From contig JAHDFB010000022.1 in NCBI GenBank assembly GCA_020628475.1, forward strand, positions 1 to 45,122: a DNA stretch of 45,122 nucleotides, written 5' to 3'. The translations under genes were made by a program, and so were the position numbers. Source of the stretch: Saprospiraceae bacterium. Lineage in GTDB: Bacteria; Bacteroidota; Bacteroidia; Chitinophagales; Saprospiraceae. The notes under the pieces were generated by a model. That model had not been told where the DNA came from and searched no databases. It saw only the letters and a program-made list of their open reading frames with translations. This document shows positions 16,098-25,071 of the stretch, piece by piece. Every line of letters starts with the position of its first letter. The first letter of the stretch is position 1.

Positions 16098-18527
16098 ATG
16101 AATCGAATAATTTTTACTCTAAGTTTAGTACTGTTGTCAGGCTTATTATTAGGCCAGCATACGGTTACGGGAACAGTGGTCAACGAAAAAAATGAAACCA
16201 TGGATTTCTGTTCCGTCTTTTTAAAAGATTCGGAATACGCGACTTCCACCATTCAAGATGGAAGCTTTAGCCTTGAAAATGTAAAGGCGGGCACGTATAT
16301 CATCAAAGCGAGTTTTATTGGATACGAATCCTTCGAACAAGAAATAGAGGTAAACGGTGATGTTCAGTTGGACATCGTTTTACCTGGAACCATTTATCAA
16401 CTCGATGCTATTCAAATCAATTCCACACAAGCAAGAAAGGAAAACCCGATTGTCTATTCAACGATGAATCGAGAGCAGATTGAAGATGCAAATATTGCAC
16501 AGGATGTGCCCTATTTATTGCGTTGGATGCCATCGGTCACAGTGACATCGGATGCGGGTGCAGGAATCGGATATACTGGAATACGCGTGCGAGGAAGTGA
16601 GGCTTCCAGAACCAATGTTACGATCAATGGCGTGCCATTAAATGACGCAGAATCTCAGACGGTATTTTGGGTGGATCTGCCTGATTTTATGAGCAATGTT
16701 GAAAATGTTCAATTGCAGCGTGGTGTAGGAGTGTCCACCAATGGTACCAGTGCATTTGGAGCAACATTGCACCTCAATACACAGTCTGTCCGTCAGAATC
16801 CATTTGCAATTCTTTCCGGTGCGATAGGTTCCTTTGGAACCAATAAATATTCGGCGCATGCAGGAACTGGTATCATGAATGGGAAATATATTTTGGAAGG
16901 TCGTATGTCATGGATCAATTCCAATGGATATATTGATCGCGCTAGTTCTGATTTGTCGAGTTATTTCTTTTCGGCAGCTAGAGTTTCTGAAGGGTCTTCG
17001 CTTCGTCTCAATTTTTTCAGTGGAGCGGAGGTGACCTATCAGGCATGGAATGGACTTCCAATTCAATATTTAGATTCTTTGAGGACTTTCAATACGGCTG
17101 GAACGGAGAAACCAGGAGAACCATATGACAACGAGGTGGACAATTACCGTCAGACGCATGGGCAGTTGATCTACAATAAAAATCTAAGTCAAAAATCGAC
17201 ATTGAATGTTACGGGGTACTTTACATCTGGTCGAGGATTTTTTGAAAATTATAAAGCCAATGAATTGAATGCCGACTTCGGACTGACGCCAGATACCTTA
17301 GTGCAAGATATCGTGATTCAACGATGGTTGGATAACCTCTTGACTGGAATGATTTATTCTTACGAATACGATGCGAAATGGGTAAACTTGATCGTGGGTG
17401 GTGGCCTTAGCCAGTACGTTGGATCGCACTTTGGTGACGTAATTTGGCGTGCTACGGACACGACGGATGATCCTAAAGCAAATAATTACTATGCAAATAA
17501 AGCGAGAAAAAGAGCTGGCAATATTTATGTGAGATCTAGTTTTTCCATCAAAGACAAGATATTCCCTTTCATTGATTTACAAGCTCGAAATGTCAATTAT
17601 CGTTACGAAGGTCCAGATAACAATGGAGAGATTTTAGATATTACGGATAATTTATTCTTCTTCAATCCAAAGGCAGGATTATCTATTATCCCACATAAAA
17701 ATCATAAGTTCTTCGCCTTTTACGGATTGGCTAATCGAGAGCCAGCACGTTCTGAGTATACTGGATCTACGCCTGAAACAAGACCTAGCCCAGAAACATT
17801 ACATGACATTGAGCTTGGTTACAACGCTAGAACGAAACGCTTTGATGTTGATTTGACTTTATTCAATATGAGATATAGAAATCAACTCGTGCCGACGGGT
17901 AAGTTGAGTGATGTGGGAGAAAATATTCGTACCAATGTTGATCGGTCATTTAGAAGAGGAGCGGAGCTTGGATTATTGTTGAAATTGTCAGATTATGTCA
18001 AGTTGGGATATTATTCTACGCTGAGCGTCAATAAGATCGTCGCGTTTGACGAATATGTTGATAATTGGGATACGGGCGAACAAGATATTATCCAGCACGA
18101 ATTAACGGATATCTCCTTCTCCCCGAATCAATTACACACGATTACCACCAATTTTGATGTGTTACCGATCAACGAAAAACACGATCTTAATATTCAAGCA
18201 AATTGGAAATATGTAGGAAGTCAATTCTTGGATAATACAGGAAATGAAAATTCTAAGTTAGATCCATTTTCTTATCTGGATGCCTTGATCAATTATAGAA
18301 CTTCTTACAAGCGTTTGAAGCGTATCACGTTGACGCTGCAGTTAAACAATATTCTGAATCAGAAATATGTGTCTAATGGATGGATTTACAGATTTAGATC
18401 GGAAGGCTATAATCCGGTCAATGATGATCCATATGCACGTGCGGAATCAAATGGATTTTACAATTTGACAGGTTTGTACCCACAGGCTACTCGAAATTTC
18501 TTGTTAGGTTTGAAACTAGAATTCTAA
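16098..18527 (+). CDS. TonB-dependent outer-membrane receptor, probably for thiamin or a precursor (809 aa)
   Basis: Outer-membrane active transporter energised by TonB-ExbBD. I chose the ATG at 16098, which gives a clean signal peptide (hydrophobic residues 4-19, cleavage after LLLGQ); the frame also opens at 16035, but that start overlaps the expression platform. Domains: carboxypeptidase-regulatory-like domain (~22-105, starting TVTGTVVNEKNE); TonB plug (~115-240, with GIGYTGIRVRGSEASRTNVT and GVPLNDAESQTVFWVDLP); and a 22-strand-type barrel to the C-terminus, ending in aromatic FLLGLKLEF. The TPP riboswitch directly upstream implies thiamin-related uptake; TPP-regulated TonB receptors were predicted for Bacteroidota by comparative genomics (established knowledge). 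No SusD partner, pnuT or thiamin pyrophosphokinase gene follows. A strong terminator ends the transcript. Confidence 0.93.
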   Translation: MNRIIFTLSLVLLSGLLLGQHTVTGTVVNEKNETMDFCSVFLKDSEYATSTIQDGSFSLENVKAGTYIIKASFIGYESFEQEIEVNGDVQLDIVLPGTIYQLDAIQINSTQARKENPIVYSTMNREQIEDANIAQDVPYLLRWMPSVTVTSDAGAGIGYTGIRVRGSEASRTNVTINGVPLNDAESQTVFWVDLPDFMSNVENVQLQRGVGVSTNGTSAFGATLHLNTQSVRQNPFAILSGAIGSFGTNKYSAHAGTGIMNGKYILEGRMSWINSNGYIDRASSDLSSYFFSAARVSEGSSLRLNFFSGAEVTYQAWNGLPIQYLDSLRTFNTAGTEKPGEPYDNEVDNYRQTHGQLIYNKNLSQKSTLNVTGYFTSGRGFFENYKANELNADFGLTPDTLVQDIVIQRWLDNLLTGMIYSYEYDAKWVNLIVGGGLSQYVGSHFGDVIWRATDTTDDPKANNYYANKARKRAGNIYVRSSFSIKDKIFPFIDLQARNVNYRYEGPDNNGEILDITDNLFFFNPKAGLSIIPHKNHKFFAFYGLANREPARSEYTGSTPETRPSPETLHDIELGYNARTKRFDVDLTLFNMRYRNQLVPTGKLSDVGENIRTNVDRSFRRGAELGLLLKLSDYVKLGYYSTLSVNKIVAFDEYVDNWDTGEQDIIQHELTDISFSPNQLHTITTNFDVLPINEKHDLNIQANWKYVGSQFLDNTGNENSKLDPFSYLDALINYRTSYKRLKRITLTLQLNNILNQKYVSNGWIYRFRSEGYNPVNDDPYARAESNGFYNLTGLYPQATRNFLLGLKLEF

Positions 18528-18549
18528 TATAAGATGCGCTTTGTATCGA

Positions 18550-18583
18550 AAGGCGATTTTCCTAAGGGAAGTCGCCTTTTTTA
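18550..18583 (+). terminator. Rho-independent terminator of the TonB receptor gene
   Basis: A 13-bp stem (18550-18562 with 18566-18578, two G-T pairs) closes a 3-base loop (TAA), and the 3' arm runs into a T tract. It begins 23 bases after the stop codon. Confidence 0.9.
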
Positions 18584-18590
18584 TTTGGGG

Positions 18591-18700
18591 GATTGCCCAT
18601 TCTCCCTTTGGTCCATGGGCACCAAGCTATTCAGGGGTTCGCTGGGCTCCGTGCTCCGCACCAGTACTTCGTACTGCCCTTACTATCTTTATCCCATGTT
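18591..18700. repeat. Palindrome-rich intergenic repeat-like region
   Basis: Within the 320-base gap 18528-18847 (terminator first, no gene), a GC-rich stretch holds three stacked hairpins: GCCCAT/ATGGGC (18595-18600 with 18615-18620), GTGC-TCC-GCAC (18651-18661) and, abutting it, CAGTAC-TTC-GTACTG (18662-18676). The pattern, with wording such as GGGCTCCGTGCTCCGCACC, is like the dispersed palindromic repeats found between genes in many Bacteroidota. An 84-codon open frame across it has no coding character. The remainder, 18701-18847, shows nothing recognisable. Confidence 0.55.
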
Positions 18701-18847
18701 GAGTATCTTTCAGACACCAAAATATAGAAAGAAGCAGGTCATTTATTCGATGACAATAGGAACGATTAGGGATCAGAGAGCAATGTAGAGAAGTACGCTT
18801 CGATCATGCATTTGCATGCGGTGATCCTTTTTTAATGATTCGTTTTT

Positions 18848-19447
18848 CTAAAAATCGAAGACTAGACCAAATTTATATTCAAAAGGAAATATTTGATTTC
18901 TGAAAAAGTTGCCAGAAATGTCGTAGGCTAGAATAATTTCAGAATTTCCAAAACTGTAACCGGCACCAACGAGTAAAATAGGAAATGCAACGCGTTCTTT
19001 TTGATTAAATCCAATGAAGCGTTGGTCGCTATAGATTCCCCCTTCCACTTGTAAAATAATACTTTCAGCCAATAAGGCCCTCGTAAAAACAGTAGATGAA
19101 AAATCCGTCAACTGTTGAGAAATTCCGGATGAATTGATGTATAAATAATCAAACTTAAAAGCTACTCCACTTGAAAAGTATTGATTGTATTTAAATGCAG
19201 CGAAGGGCTGTAAACCTACCCCAAATTGAGTGCCCGTATTTGATCCGAAGATACTTGGCGTGTTGATATAAGAACCCACATAGATTCGTTCTCGAAGAGA
19301 CATGCTGGGGCGCTCGTTGCGTTCTACACGTGCTTTTTTCTTTTTCTTTTTTCTGCGAGTTTGAGCCTCGGCATCCACTTGAAAAAGTACGATCAACAAG
19401 GCGATGCAAGTGAATCGGAATATATTTTTTGAGATATTTTTTACCAT
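18848..19447 (-). CDS. Outer-membrane beta-barrel protein (199 aa)
   Basis: Small predicted outer-membrane barrel. A signal peptide (hydrophobic ~10-24, cleavage after AEAQ) is followed by a very basic linker of Arg/Lys residues (RRKKKKKKARVER). After that comes a mostly alternating-hydrophobicity region of about eight beta strands (for example FGVGLQPFAAFKYNQYFSSG and GAGYSFGNSEIILAYDISG). It ends in aromatic GLVFDF, the usual barrel C-terminus. No enzyme motif is present. The polybasic linker could bind peptidoglycan, lipopolysaccharide or nucleic acid (inference). It is a single gene read against its neighbours; a TAnnTTTG-type box sits ~21 bases upstream. It belongs to the broad 'outer membrane beta-barrel protein' class, whose specific function is unknown. 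Confidence 0.78.
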   Translation of the reverse strand: MVKNISKNIFRFTCIALLIVLFQVDAEAQTRRKKKKKKARVERNERPSMSLRERIYVGSYINTPSIFGSNTGTQFGVGLQPFAAFKYNQYFSSGVAFKFDYLYINSSGISQQLTDFSSTVFTRALLAESIILQVEGGIYSDQRFIGFNQKERVAFPILLVGAGYSFGNSEIILAYDISGNFFRNQIFPFEYKFGLVFDF

Positions 19448-19748
19448 AATATGAGTGATTGAAGAATCAAATATAAATACTTTTTTGGGCGTAAGCCCCT
19501 CCTAAATTGGCCTAAACCCTCGCTTTATTATTCAGAAAAACGTATAAAAGATCATAAAAGATTGCAAATACACTACATTTTAATGATTTTTTAATAAAAA
19601 ATAGAACAATACATTATAAAAACTACATATATGTAATATAAAATTATGAACGAATGATTATTTTCGCGGTAGACAGCAAAATAGTCTTTCTAGGAGTCCC
19701 ACAAGCATATCATGCGAACTGCAACGATTTAAAAACATCAATTTAATT
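19448..19748. other. AT-rich divergent intergenic region
   Basis: 301 bases between divergent genes. Besides the -7 box at 19468-19475 it contains a small GGGC-GTAA-GCCC hairpin (19487-19498) and a self-complementary TACATATATGTA near 19623-19634. It should contain the promoter of the metalloprotease gene, but I cannot point to a convincing one. No coding frame is seen. Confidence 0.5.
19468..19475 (-). promoter_or_regulatory. Candidate -7 element of the 199-aa barrel gene
   Basis: On the minus strand TATATTTG (19475-19468) matches TAnnTTTG exactly, placing the start of transcription about 15 bases before the ATG at 19447. A -33 TTG is not evident. Confidence 0.4.
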
Positions 19749-22700
19749 ATGTTAAAAAACACTCTCTTATTTCTACTTATTACACTATGTTCTCTTTCCT
19801 TACATGCACAAACTTCGAGTACTTGGGGTAAAAAAATGGATGTACCATCGGTAAAACATCAATTGGATCAGCAATTTAAACACTACAAAATTGTTCCTAT
19901 TGACGTACCTGCCATTTTAGAAACACTAGATGATTTTGATGGAGTAAAGCGATTGTCGCTAAAAATTGATGATTCAGAAATCTGGCCAATGGAGTTGGTT
20001 CCAGCCAATCATCTGGTTGAATCAATGAAAATTCATACAGCTACGGGAGAGGATTATACGGATGAAGTCAAGGTTTATCCTTACGGTGGACACATCGAAA
20101 ATGCCCTTTCATCGGACATTCGATTGACCGTAGCAGAAGACTTTATTTATGGATATATTCAAGATAAAAATCATAATCGATTTATAGAACCACTTCGATA
20201 CTTAGTGGATGGTGCACCGAAAAATCTATTTGTTGTTTACAATGGAGACGATGTAATTTTTCCTGAGGGAAGCACCTGTGCTAGTACACATACCGCTAAA
20301 AAGTCGAAAGAAATGGCAGGTAATTATAAATCGACAGGACTGTGTTTTGAAGTGGAAGTATCTACGGCGAGTGATTGGTTGATGTATTCATCTTACGGAC
20401 AAGATGTGGCAGCTTTGACAGCACACAATGTTGGCGTGATGAACAATGTCCAGAATAATTATGATGACGAATTTGACGATGAAATTCTTTTTGTATTAGT
20501 AGAGCAATGGATTAGCAATTGTAGCACCTGTGACCCGTGGACAAATTCCACCGCGGCAGGTACCTTACTAAATTCATTTAGATCTTGGGGGCCAAGTGGA
20601 TTTGCAGAAGTACATGATGTAGGACAACTTTGGACCGATAGAAATTTTGATGGTTCAACAATCGGTATAGCCTATGTAGGTGTTGTTTGTACCAATAGTC
20701 GTTATCAATGTTTGGAAGATTTTAGCAATAATGCCAACTTGAAGCGTGTGATGGTGGCTCATGAGTTAGGACATAATTTTAATGCCGTTCAAAGTGGGAC
20801 AGGTCATGATCCTTCAGGATCTGCCTTTATCATGGCACCTTCCGTTAGTAATGTTTCAGCATGGTCGGTACAATCTATAGCTGATATTGAAGCCCATTAT
20901 CTTTCGAGAACCTGTTTAGCTGCTTGTGCTCCACCAGCTCCACCGGTGGCTGATTTCTTTGCTAATTTGACGGATATCTGTCCTGGAACTACGATTCAGT
21001 TCTTTGATAATTCAACGGCTTCACCGACTTCTTGGAGTTGGACATTTCCTGGAGGAACACCCGGAAATTCTAGTTTAGAAAATCCGACCGTTACGTATAA
21101 TAGTAATGGTACTTATAATGTTACTCTGGTTGCAACCAATGCAAGTGGGTCGAATACAATCACGAAGAATGGTTACATTACGGTAGGAGCTTCGGGAACT
21201 GAAATTGTTTTGACAGACGATTTATCTGGAGGACTTGCCAATTGGACGGTAACTAATCCAGATGGTAGTACTACTTGGCAGGCCATCAGTGTACCTGGAT
21301 CGACAGGTAATAATAATGGTGCTTGGATAGATAACTATAATTATTCGGACGGAGTTGGTGATTTAGATGGATTAGAGAGTGATGTTCTTGATTTTACGGG
21401 GCGATCAAATATTACCTTACAGTTGGAATATGCCTATGCGAGATACAATGCCAATAACTCTGATATATTTAGGATAAAAGTGTCTACAAATGGGGGAGCA
21501 TCGTTTCCGAATACAGTATTTACTGGACAAGAGAATGGATCGGGTAATTTCGCCACTGTTTCTGATATGACAGCAGCATTCATTCCATCAGGTGCGAACG
21601 AATGGTGTGTGGCTACTCCGAATTCGGCGAGTTGTATTGATATCAATTTGGATCAATTTATTGGAGAGAGTAATGTGGTCATTCGACTGGAAAATGAAAG
21701 TGATTACGGAAACAATTTATACATTGACAATATATTATTGACCAGTACTTGTCAGGTGATTGCGCCTCCAGCTACTCAATTTACATCGGATGTTACCTCT
21801 GGATGTGTTCCATTGGTGGTTCAATATCAAGATTTATCGACGAACGGTCCGACAAGTTGGAGTTGGTCATTTCCTGGTGGAACACCTTCTTCGTCTACCC
21901 AACAAAATCCAGTAGTTGTTTATGAAGATAAAGGCGTATTCGATGTAAGTTTGACAGCTACAAATGCGGCTGGTTCTAATACATTTAGTTTGACGAATTA
22001 TATCGACGCGATGGATGTGCCGACCAGTTCATTTACACAAACCAGTGATGGTCAAACGGCATTTTTTAATAATACCTCAACCGATGCGACTTTCTATAGT
22101 TGGGATTTCGGAGATAATGAGAGCAGTACAGATGTCAATCCAGTTCACCAATACGATGAGGATGGTACTTATGTTGTGGTGTTAATTGCAGGAAATGCCT
22201 GTGGTACAGATACTTATACATTTACTATTACGATTGCTTCTGAACCGATAGCTGGGTTTACGCAGGATGTAACCAGTGGGTGTGCGGCATTGATTGTATC
22301 TTTTGTGGATCAAAGTTCTTCAAATACAGATAGTTATTTATGGACTTTTGAGGGAGGTACTCCGGCAACTTCGACGCAAGCAAATCCGGTGGTATCTTAC
22401 ACCGAAAAGGGAAGTTACGATGTTACTTTGATGGTAAGTAATGAGACTGGATCGAATGAACTCGTCATGATGGATCATATTACCGTGACGGATGTTCCTG
22501 AAGCTGATTTTACTTCTTTTGCTGATGGATTTACAGTTGATTTTACAAATACTACGGTGGATGGTAATTCTTACAGCTGGGATTTCGGAGATACGAATAC
22601 TTCTGACATCGAAAATCCAACACATACCTATGCTTCTGATGGCACCTATACGGTCACTTTAACGGCTACGAATAATTGTGGGGATCATGTAATCAGCTAT

Positions 22701-24905
22701 GATGTTGTGATTAGTAATTTACCGAGTGCGGCGTTTTCGTCGAATGTTACCAATGGATGTACGGCATTAACCGTTCAATTTCAAGATAATTCTTCCAGCA
22801 ATGTAGATTCTTGGTTATGGACTTTTGAAGGAGGGAATCCTTCCAGTTCAACAGATCAAAATCCAGTTGTGGTTTATGAAAATGCGGGTGTATATGATGT
22901 GGAGTTGGCAGTTAGTAATGAAGAAGGAAGTGATTTTGTATTGTTGGAAGATTACATCACTGTTGAGACGGGTCCTTCAGCTGGATTTACGGAGACCAAT
23001 GATCAATTAACTTATACGTTTACGAATACATCAAATAACGAAAATACATACACTTGGGATTTTGGAGATAACAATACAAGTAATGAAGAAAATCCAGTCC
23101 ATACCTATGCGGAAGATGGAATGTATACGGTTATTCTAGTGGTATCTAATGATTGTGGAACCAGTGAATTCTCGATGGTAGTGAATGTTGTGTCGCAAGT
23201 AACCGCTGGAATTAGCTCGAGTGCGACAGCCGGATGTGCTGACTTTACGGTGAATTATACGGATAATTCATCCAGTAATGCAACAGCTTGGAATTGGACT
23301 TTCCCAGGAGGAAACCCATCTTCTAGCACAGAACAAAACCCTGTAGTAGTTTATGAATCAGCAGGAGTGTATGATGTTTCATTAACGGTTTCTAATGCAG
23401 AATATCAAGACGATATATCCTTTATGAATTATGTTACCGTTACCGATGTGCCAGAATCTGGATTCAATTTTGATATAGATATGTTGGAAGTAACTTTCCA
23501 AAATACGACCATCAATGGTGTAAGCTATCAATGGATATTCGGTGATACTGGAACAACAGATGTAGAGAATCCAGTGCATACATATGCCCAAGAAGGCATT
23601 TATGAAGTCATGTTGATTGCCACCAATGGATGTGGTACGGATACCACTATTATTGAAGTCAATGTTTCTTCACTGCCTACCGCTAATTTTAGTTCGAATG
23701 TTCAAACGGGTTGTACAAGTTTGACGGTAGATTTTATGGATCTTTCGACATCGAATACGACAGAATGGTTGTGGACCTTTGAAGGAGGTAATCCTTCCTC
23801 TAGTACGGAGCAGAATCCGACCGTGGTCTATGAAAATGCGGGTGTGTTTGATGTGACCTTAGTTGCCAAAAATGCTACTGGAGAAAGTACTTATACCTTG
23901 GAAGATTATATTATGACGAGCACTACACCAGAGGTGTCTGTTAATCAAGAGGAAAATGGAAATGCGGTCGATTTTGATGCCATCAGCGATAATACGGATA
24001 ACTATGAATGGACGATCGATGGCCTTCCGGATGTATATACTGTACCAGATCCTAGTATTATCTTCCCAGCAGATGGTGTGTATACAGTAACTATGAAGGC
24101 ATCCAACGAATGTGGAACGACAACATCTATCATTGCTGTTAACATTACAGCTTATCCAGATGCGGCATTTAGCAATAGTAATAGCAAAGATTGTAATCCA
24201 TTGGTTGTGAATTTTGAAGATACCTCGATGGATGATGTTACTGGATGGATGTGGGAATTTGAAGGAGGAGAGCCTGCAACAAGTTCGGAGCAAAATCCAA
24301 GTATTGTTTATAATGTTCCCGGGACCTATGGAGTCTCATTAATCGTTTCCAATCAATATGGAAATGATACGGTTGAAATGGAAGATATCGTGGTTGTTGA
24401 TATGAAACCTGAAGCGAATTTTGATTTTGATATAACGGGATCGAATGTACAATTTACAAACACCAGTACGGGAGAAGGCGTGATTAGTTGGGATTTCGGA
24501 GACAATAATACTAGCAATGAAGAAAACCCTGCGCATCAATATGAAATGGCGGGAGAGTATACTGTGATCATGATCATTGATAATGGTGGAAACTGTAAAG
24601 ATACGATCGAGCAAAAAGTGATTACATTGATCAATGATGTAGAGGATTGGGATGAGTCCAATGTACAATTGTATCCAAGTCCAGCGAGAGATTACTTTAT
24701 GTTAGAATTTGAAGTGGATCGATCATCCGATGTTCCATACAGTATTATCAATGCGTTGGGACAGGTACTCGATGCTTCTGTTTTGAAAGTACATTCAGGA
24801 AATAATACCTTCCGATTTGAAAATCAATTATCATCTGGATTATACTTTATCCAATTGGAATACGAGGGAGCTACAATTATCAAGCGATTTGTTGTCGAAC
24901 GATAA
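19749..24905 (+). CDS. Secreted reprolysin-like metalloprotease with 13 PKD domains and type A T9SS sorting domain (1718 aa)
   Basis: Large exported zinc protease. Signal peptide: residues 1-21 (cleavage after LHAQ). A propeptide-like region leads to a reprolysin/M12B-like catalytic domain with H338-E-x-x-H342 and a third histidine at H353 (HELGHN, then GTGHD), and a Met-turn candidate FIMAPSV shortly after. One PKD domain (~405-480) is followed by a jelly-roll-like module (~480-670), then twelve more PKD domains (~672-1630). These twelve form six alternating pairs of a W-x-F-x-GG type and a W-D-F-G-D type. The C-terminal ~80 residues (from LYPSPARDYF, ~1640) are the type A T9SS sorting domain, ending RFVVER. 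It is followed by a strong terminator. The likely role is breakdown or binding of extracellular polymers, with PKD domains as spacers or adhesins. Its spacing from H342 to H353 is unusual. Confidence 0.9.
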   Translation: MLKNTLLFLLITLCSLSLHAQTSSTWGKKMDVPSVKHQLDQQFKHYKIVPIDVPAILETLDDFDGVKRLSLKIDDSEIWPMELVPANHLVESMKIHTATGEDYTDEVKVYPYGGHIENALSSDIRLTVAEDFIYGYIQDKNHNRFIEPLRYLVDGAPKNLFVVYNGDDVIFPEGSTCASTHTAKKSKEMAGNYKSTGLCFEVEVSTASDWLMYSSYGQDVAALTAHNVGVMNNVQNNYDDEFDDEILFVLVEQWISNCSTCDPWTNSTAAGTLLNSFRSWGPSGFAEVHDVGQLWTDRNFDGSTIGIAYVGVVCTNSRYQCLEDFSNNANLKRVMVAHELGHNFNAVQSGTGHDPSGSAFIMAPSVSNVSAWSVQSIADIEAHYLSRTCLAACAPPAPPVADFFANLTDICPGTTIQFFDNSTASPTSWSWTFPGGTPGNSSLENPTVTYNSNGTYNVTLVATNASGSNTITKNGYITVGASGTEIVLTDDLSGGLANWTVTNPDGSTTWQAISVPGSTGNNNGAWIDNYNYSDGVGDLDGLESDVLDFTGRSNITLQLEYAYARYNANNSDIFRIKVSTNGGASFPNTVFTGQENGSGNFATVSDMTAAFIPSGANEWCVATPNSASCIDINLDQFIGESNVVIRLENESDYGNNLYIDNILLTSTCQVIAPPATQFTSDVTSGCVPLVVQYQDLSTNGPTSWSWSFPGGTPSSSTQQNPVVVYEDKGVFDVSLTATNAAGSNTFSLTNYIDAMDVPTSSFTQTSDGQTAFFNNTSTDATFYSWDFGDNESSTDVNPVHQYDEDGTYVVVLIAGNACGTDTYTFTITIASEPIAGFTQDVTSGCAALIVSFVDQSSSNTDSYLWTFEGGTPATSTQANPVVSYTEKGSYDVTLMVSNETGSNELVMMDHITVTDVPEADFTSFADGFTVDFTNTTVDGNSYSWDFGDTNTSDIENPTHTYASDGTYTVTLTATNNCGDHVISYDVVISNLPSAAFSSNVTNGCTALTVQFQDNSSSNVDSWLWTFEGGNPSSSTDQNPVVVYENAGVYDVELAVSNEEGSDFVLLEDYITVETGPSAGFTETNDQLTYTFTNTSNNENTYTWDFGDNNTSNEENPVHTYAEDGMYTVILVVSNDCGTSEFSMVVNVVSQVTAGISSSATAGCADFTVNYTDNSSSNATAWNWTFPGGNPSSSTEQNPVVVYESAGVYDVSLTVSNAEYQDDISFMNYVTVTDVPESGFNFDIDMLEVTFQNTTINGVSYQWIFGDTGTTDVENPVHTYAQEGIYEVMLIATNGCGTDTTIIEVNVSSLPTANFSSNVQTGCTSLTVDFMDLSTSNTTEWLWTFEGGNPSSSTEQNPTVVYENAGVFDVTLVAKNATGESTYTLEDYIMTSTTPEVSVNQEENGNAVDFDAISDNTDNYEWTIDGLPDVYTVPDPSIIFPADGVYTVTMKASNECGTTTSIIAVNITAYPDAAFSNSNSKDCNPLVVNFEDTSMDDVTGWMWEFEGGEPATSSEQNPSIVYNVPGTYGVSLIVSNQYGNDTVEMEDIVVVDMKPEANFDFDITGSNVQFTNTSTGEGVISWDFGDNNTSNEENPAHQYEMAGEYTVIMIIDNGGNCKDTIEQKVITLINDVEDWDESNVQLYPSPARDYFMLEFEVDRSSDVPYSIINALGQVLDASVLKVHSGNNTFRFENQLSSGLYFIQLEYEGATIIKRFVVER

Positions 24906-24930
24906 GAGTACAAGAAACGTATAAAATAAT

Positions 24931-24969
24931 AGGGAAGCGATGCAAGTCATCGTTTCCCTTTTTTTGTTT
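24931..24969 (+). terminator. Rho-independent terminator of the metalloprotease gene
   Basis: A 12-bp stem (24931-24942 with 24948-24959, one G-T pair) with loop CAAGT is followed by a T-rich run to 24969, 25 bases after the stop codon. Confidence 0.92.
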
Positions 24970-25009
24970 TAGTAGTATTCCAAAATTAACTAATTAGGTT
25001 CTAATCCTA

Positions 25010-25040
25010 TTGGATTTATAAGGAAATTTTATTATCTTTA
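25010..25040 (+). promoter_or_regulatory. Candidate promoter of the 456-aa lipoprotein gene
   Basis: TTG (25010-25012), a 20-base spacer and TATCTTTA (25033-25040, 7 of 8 matches to TAnnTTTG) fit the Bacteroidota -33/-7 layout, about 31 bases before the ATG at 25072. Confidence 0.45.
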
Positions 25041-25071
25041 AGTACATTATTTAACACATTAAAATACACTT

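Noticed and set aside
18534..18788. 84-codon open frame after the TonB receptor
   Set aside because: It runs through the terminator hairpin and the palindromic repeat region, has low-complexity Ser/Tyr-rich composition and no family resemblance.
21767..24640. CRISPR or other DNA repeat array
   Set aside because: The periodicity is protein-level (PKD dyads) with diverged DNA, not short identical repeats with spacers.
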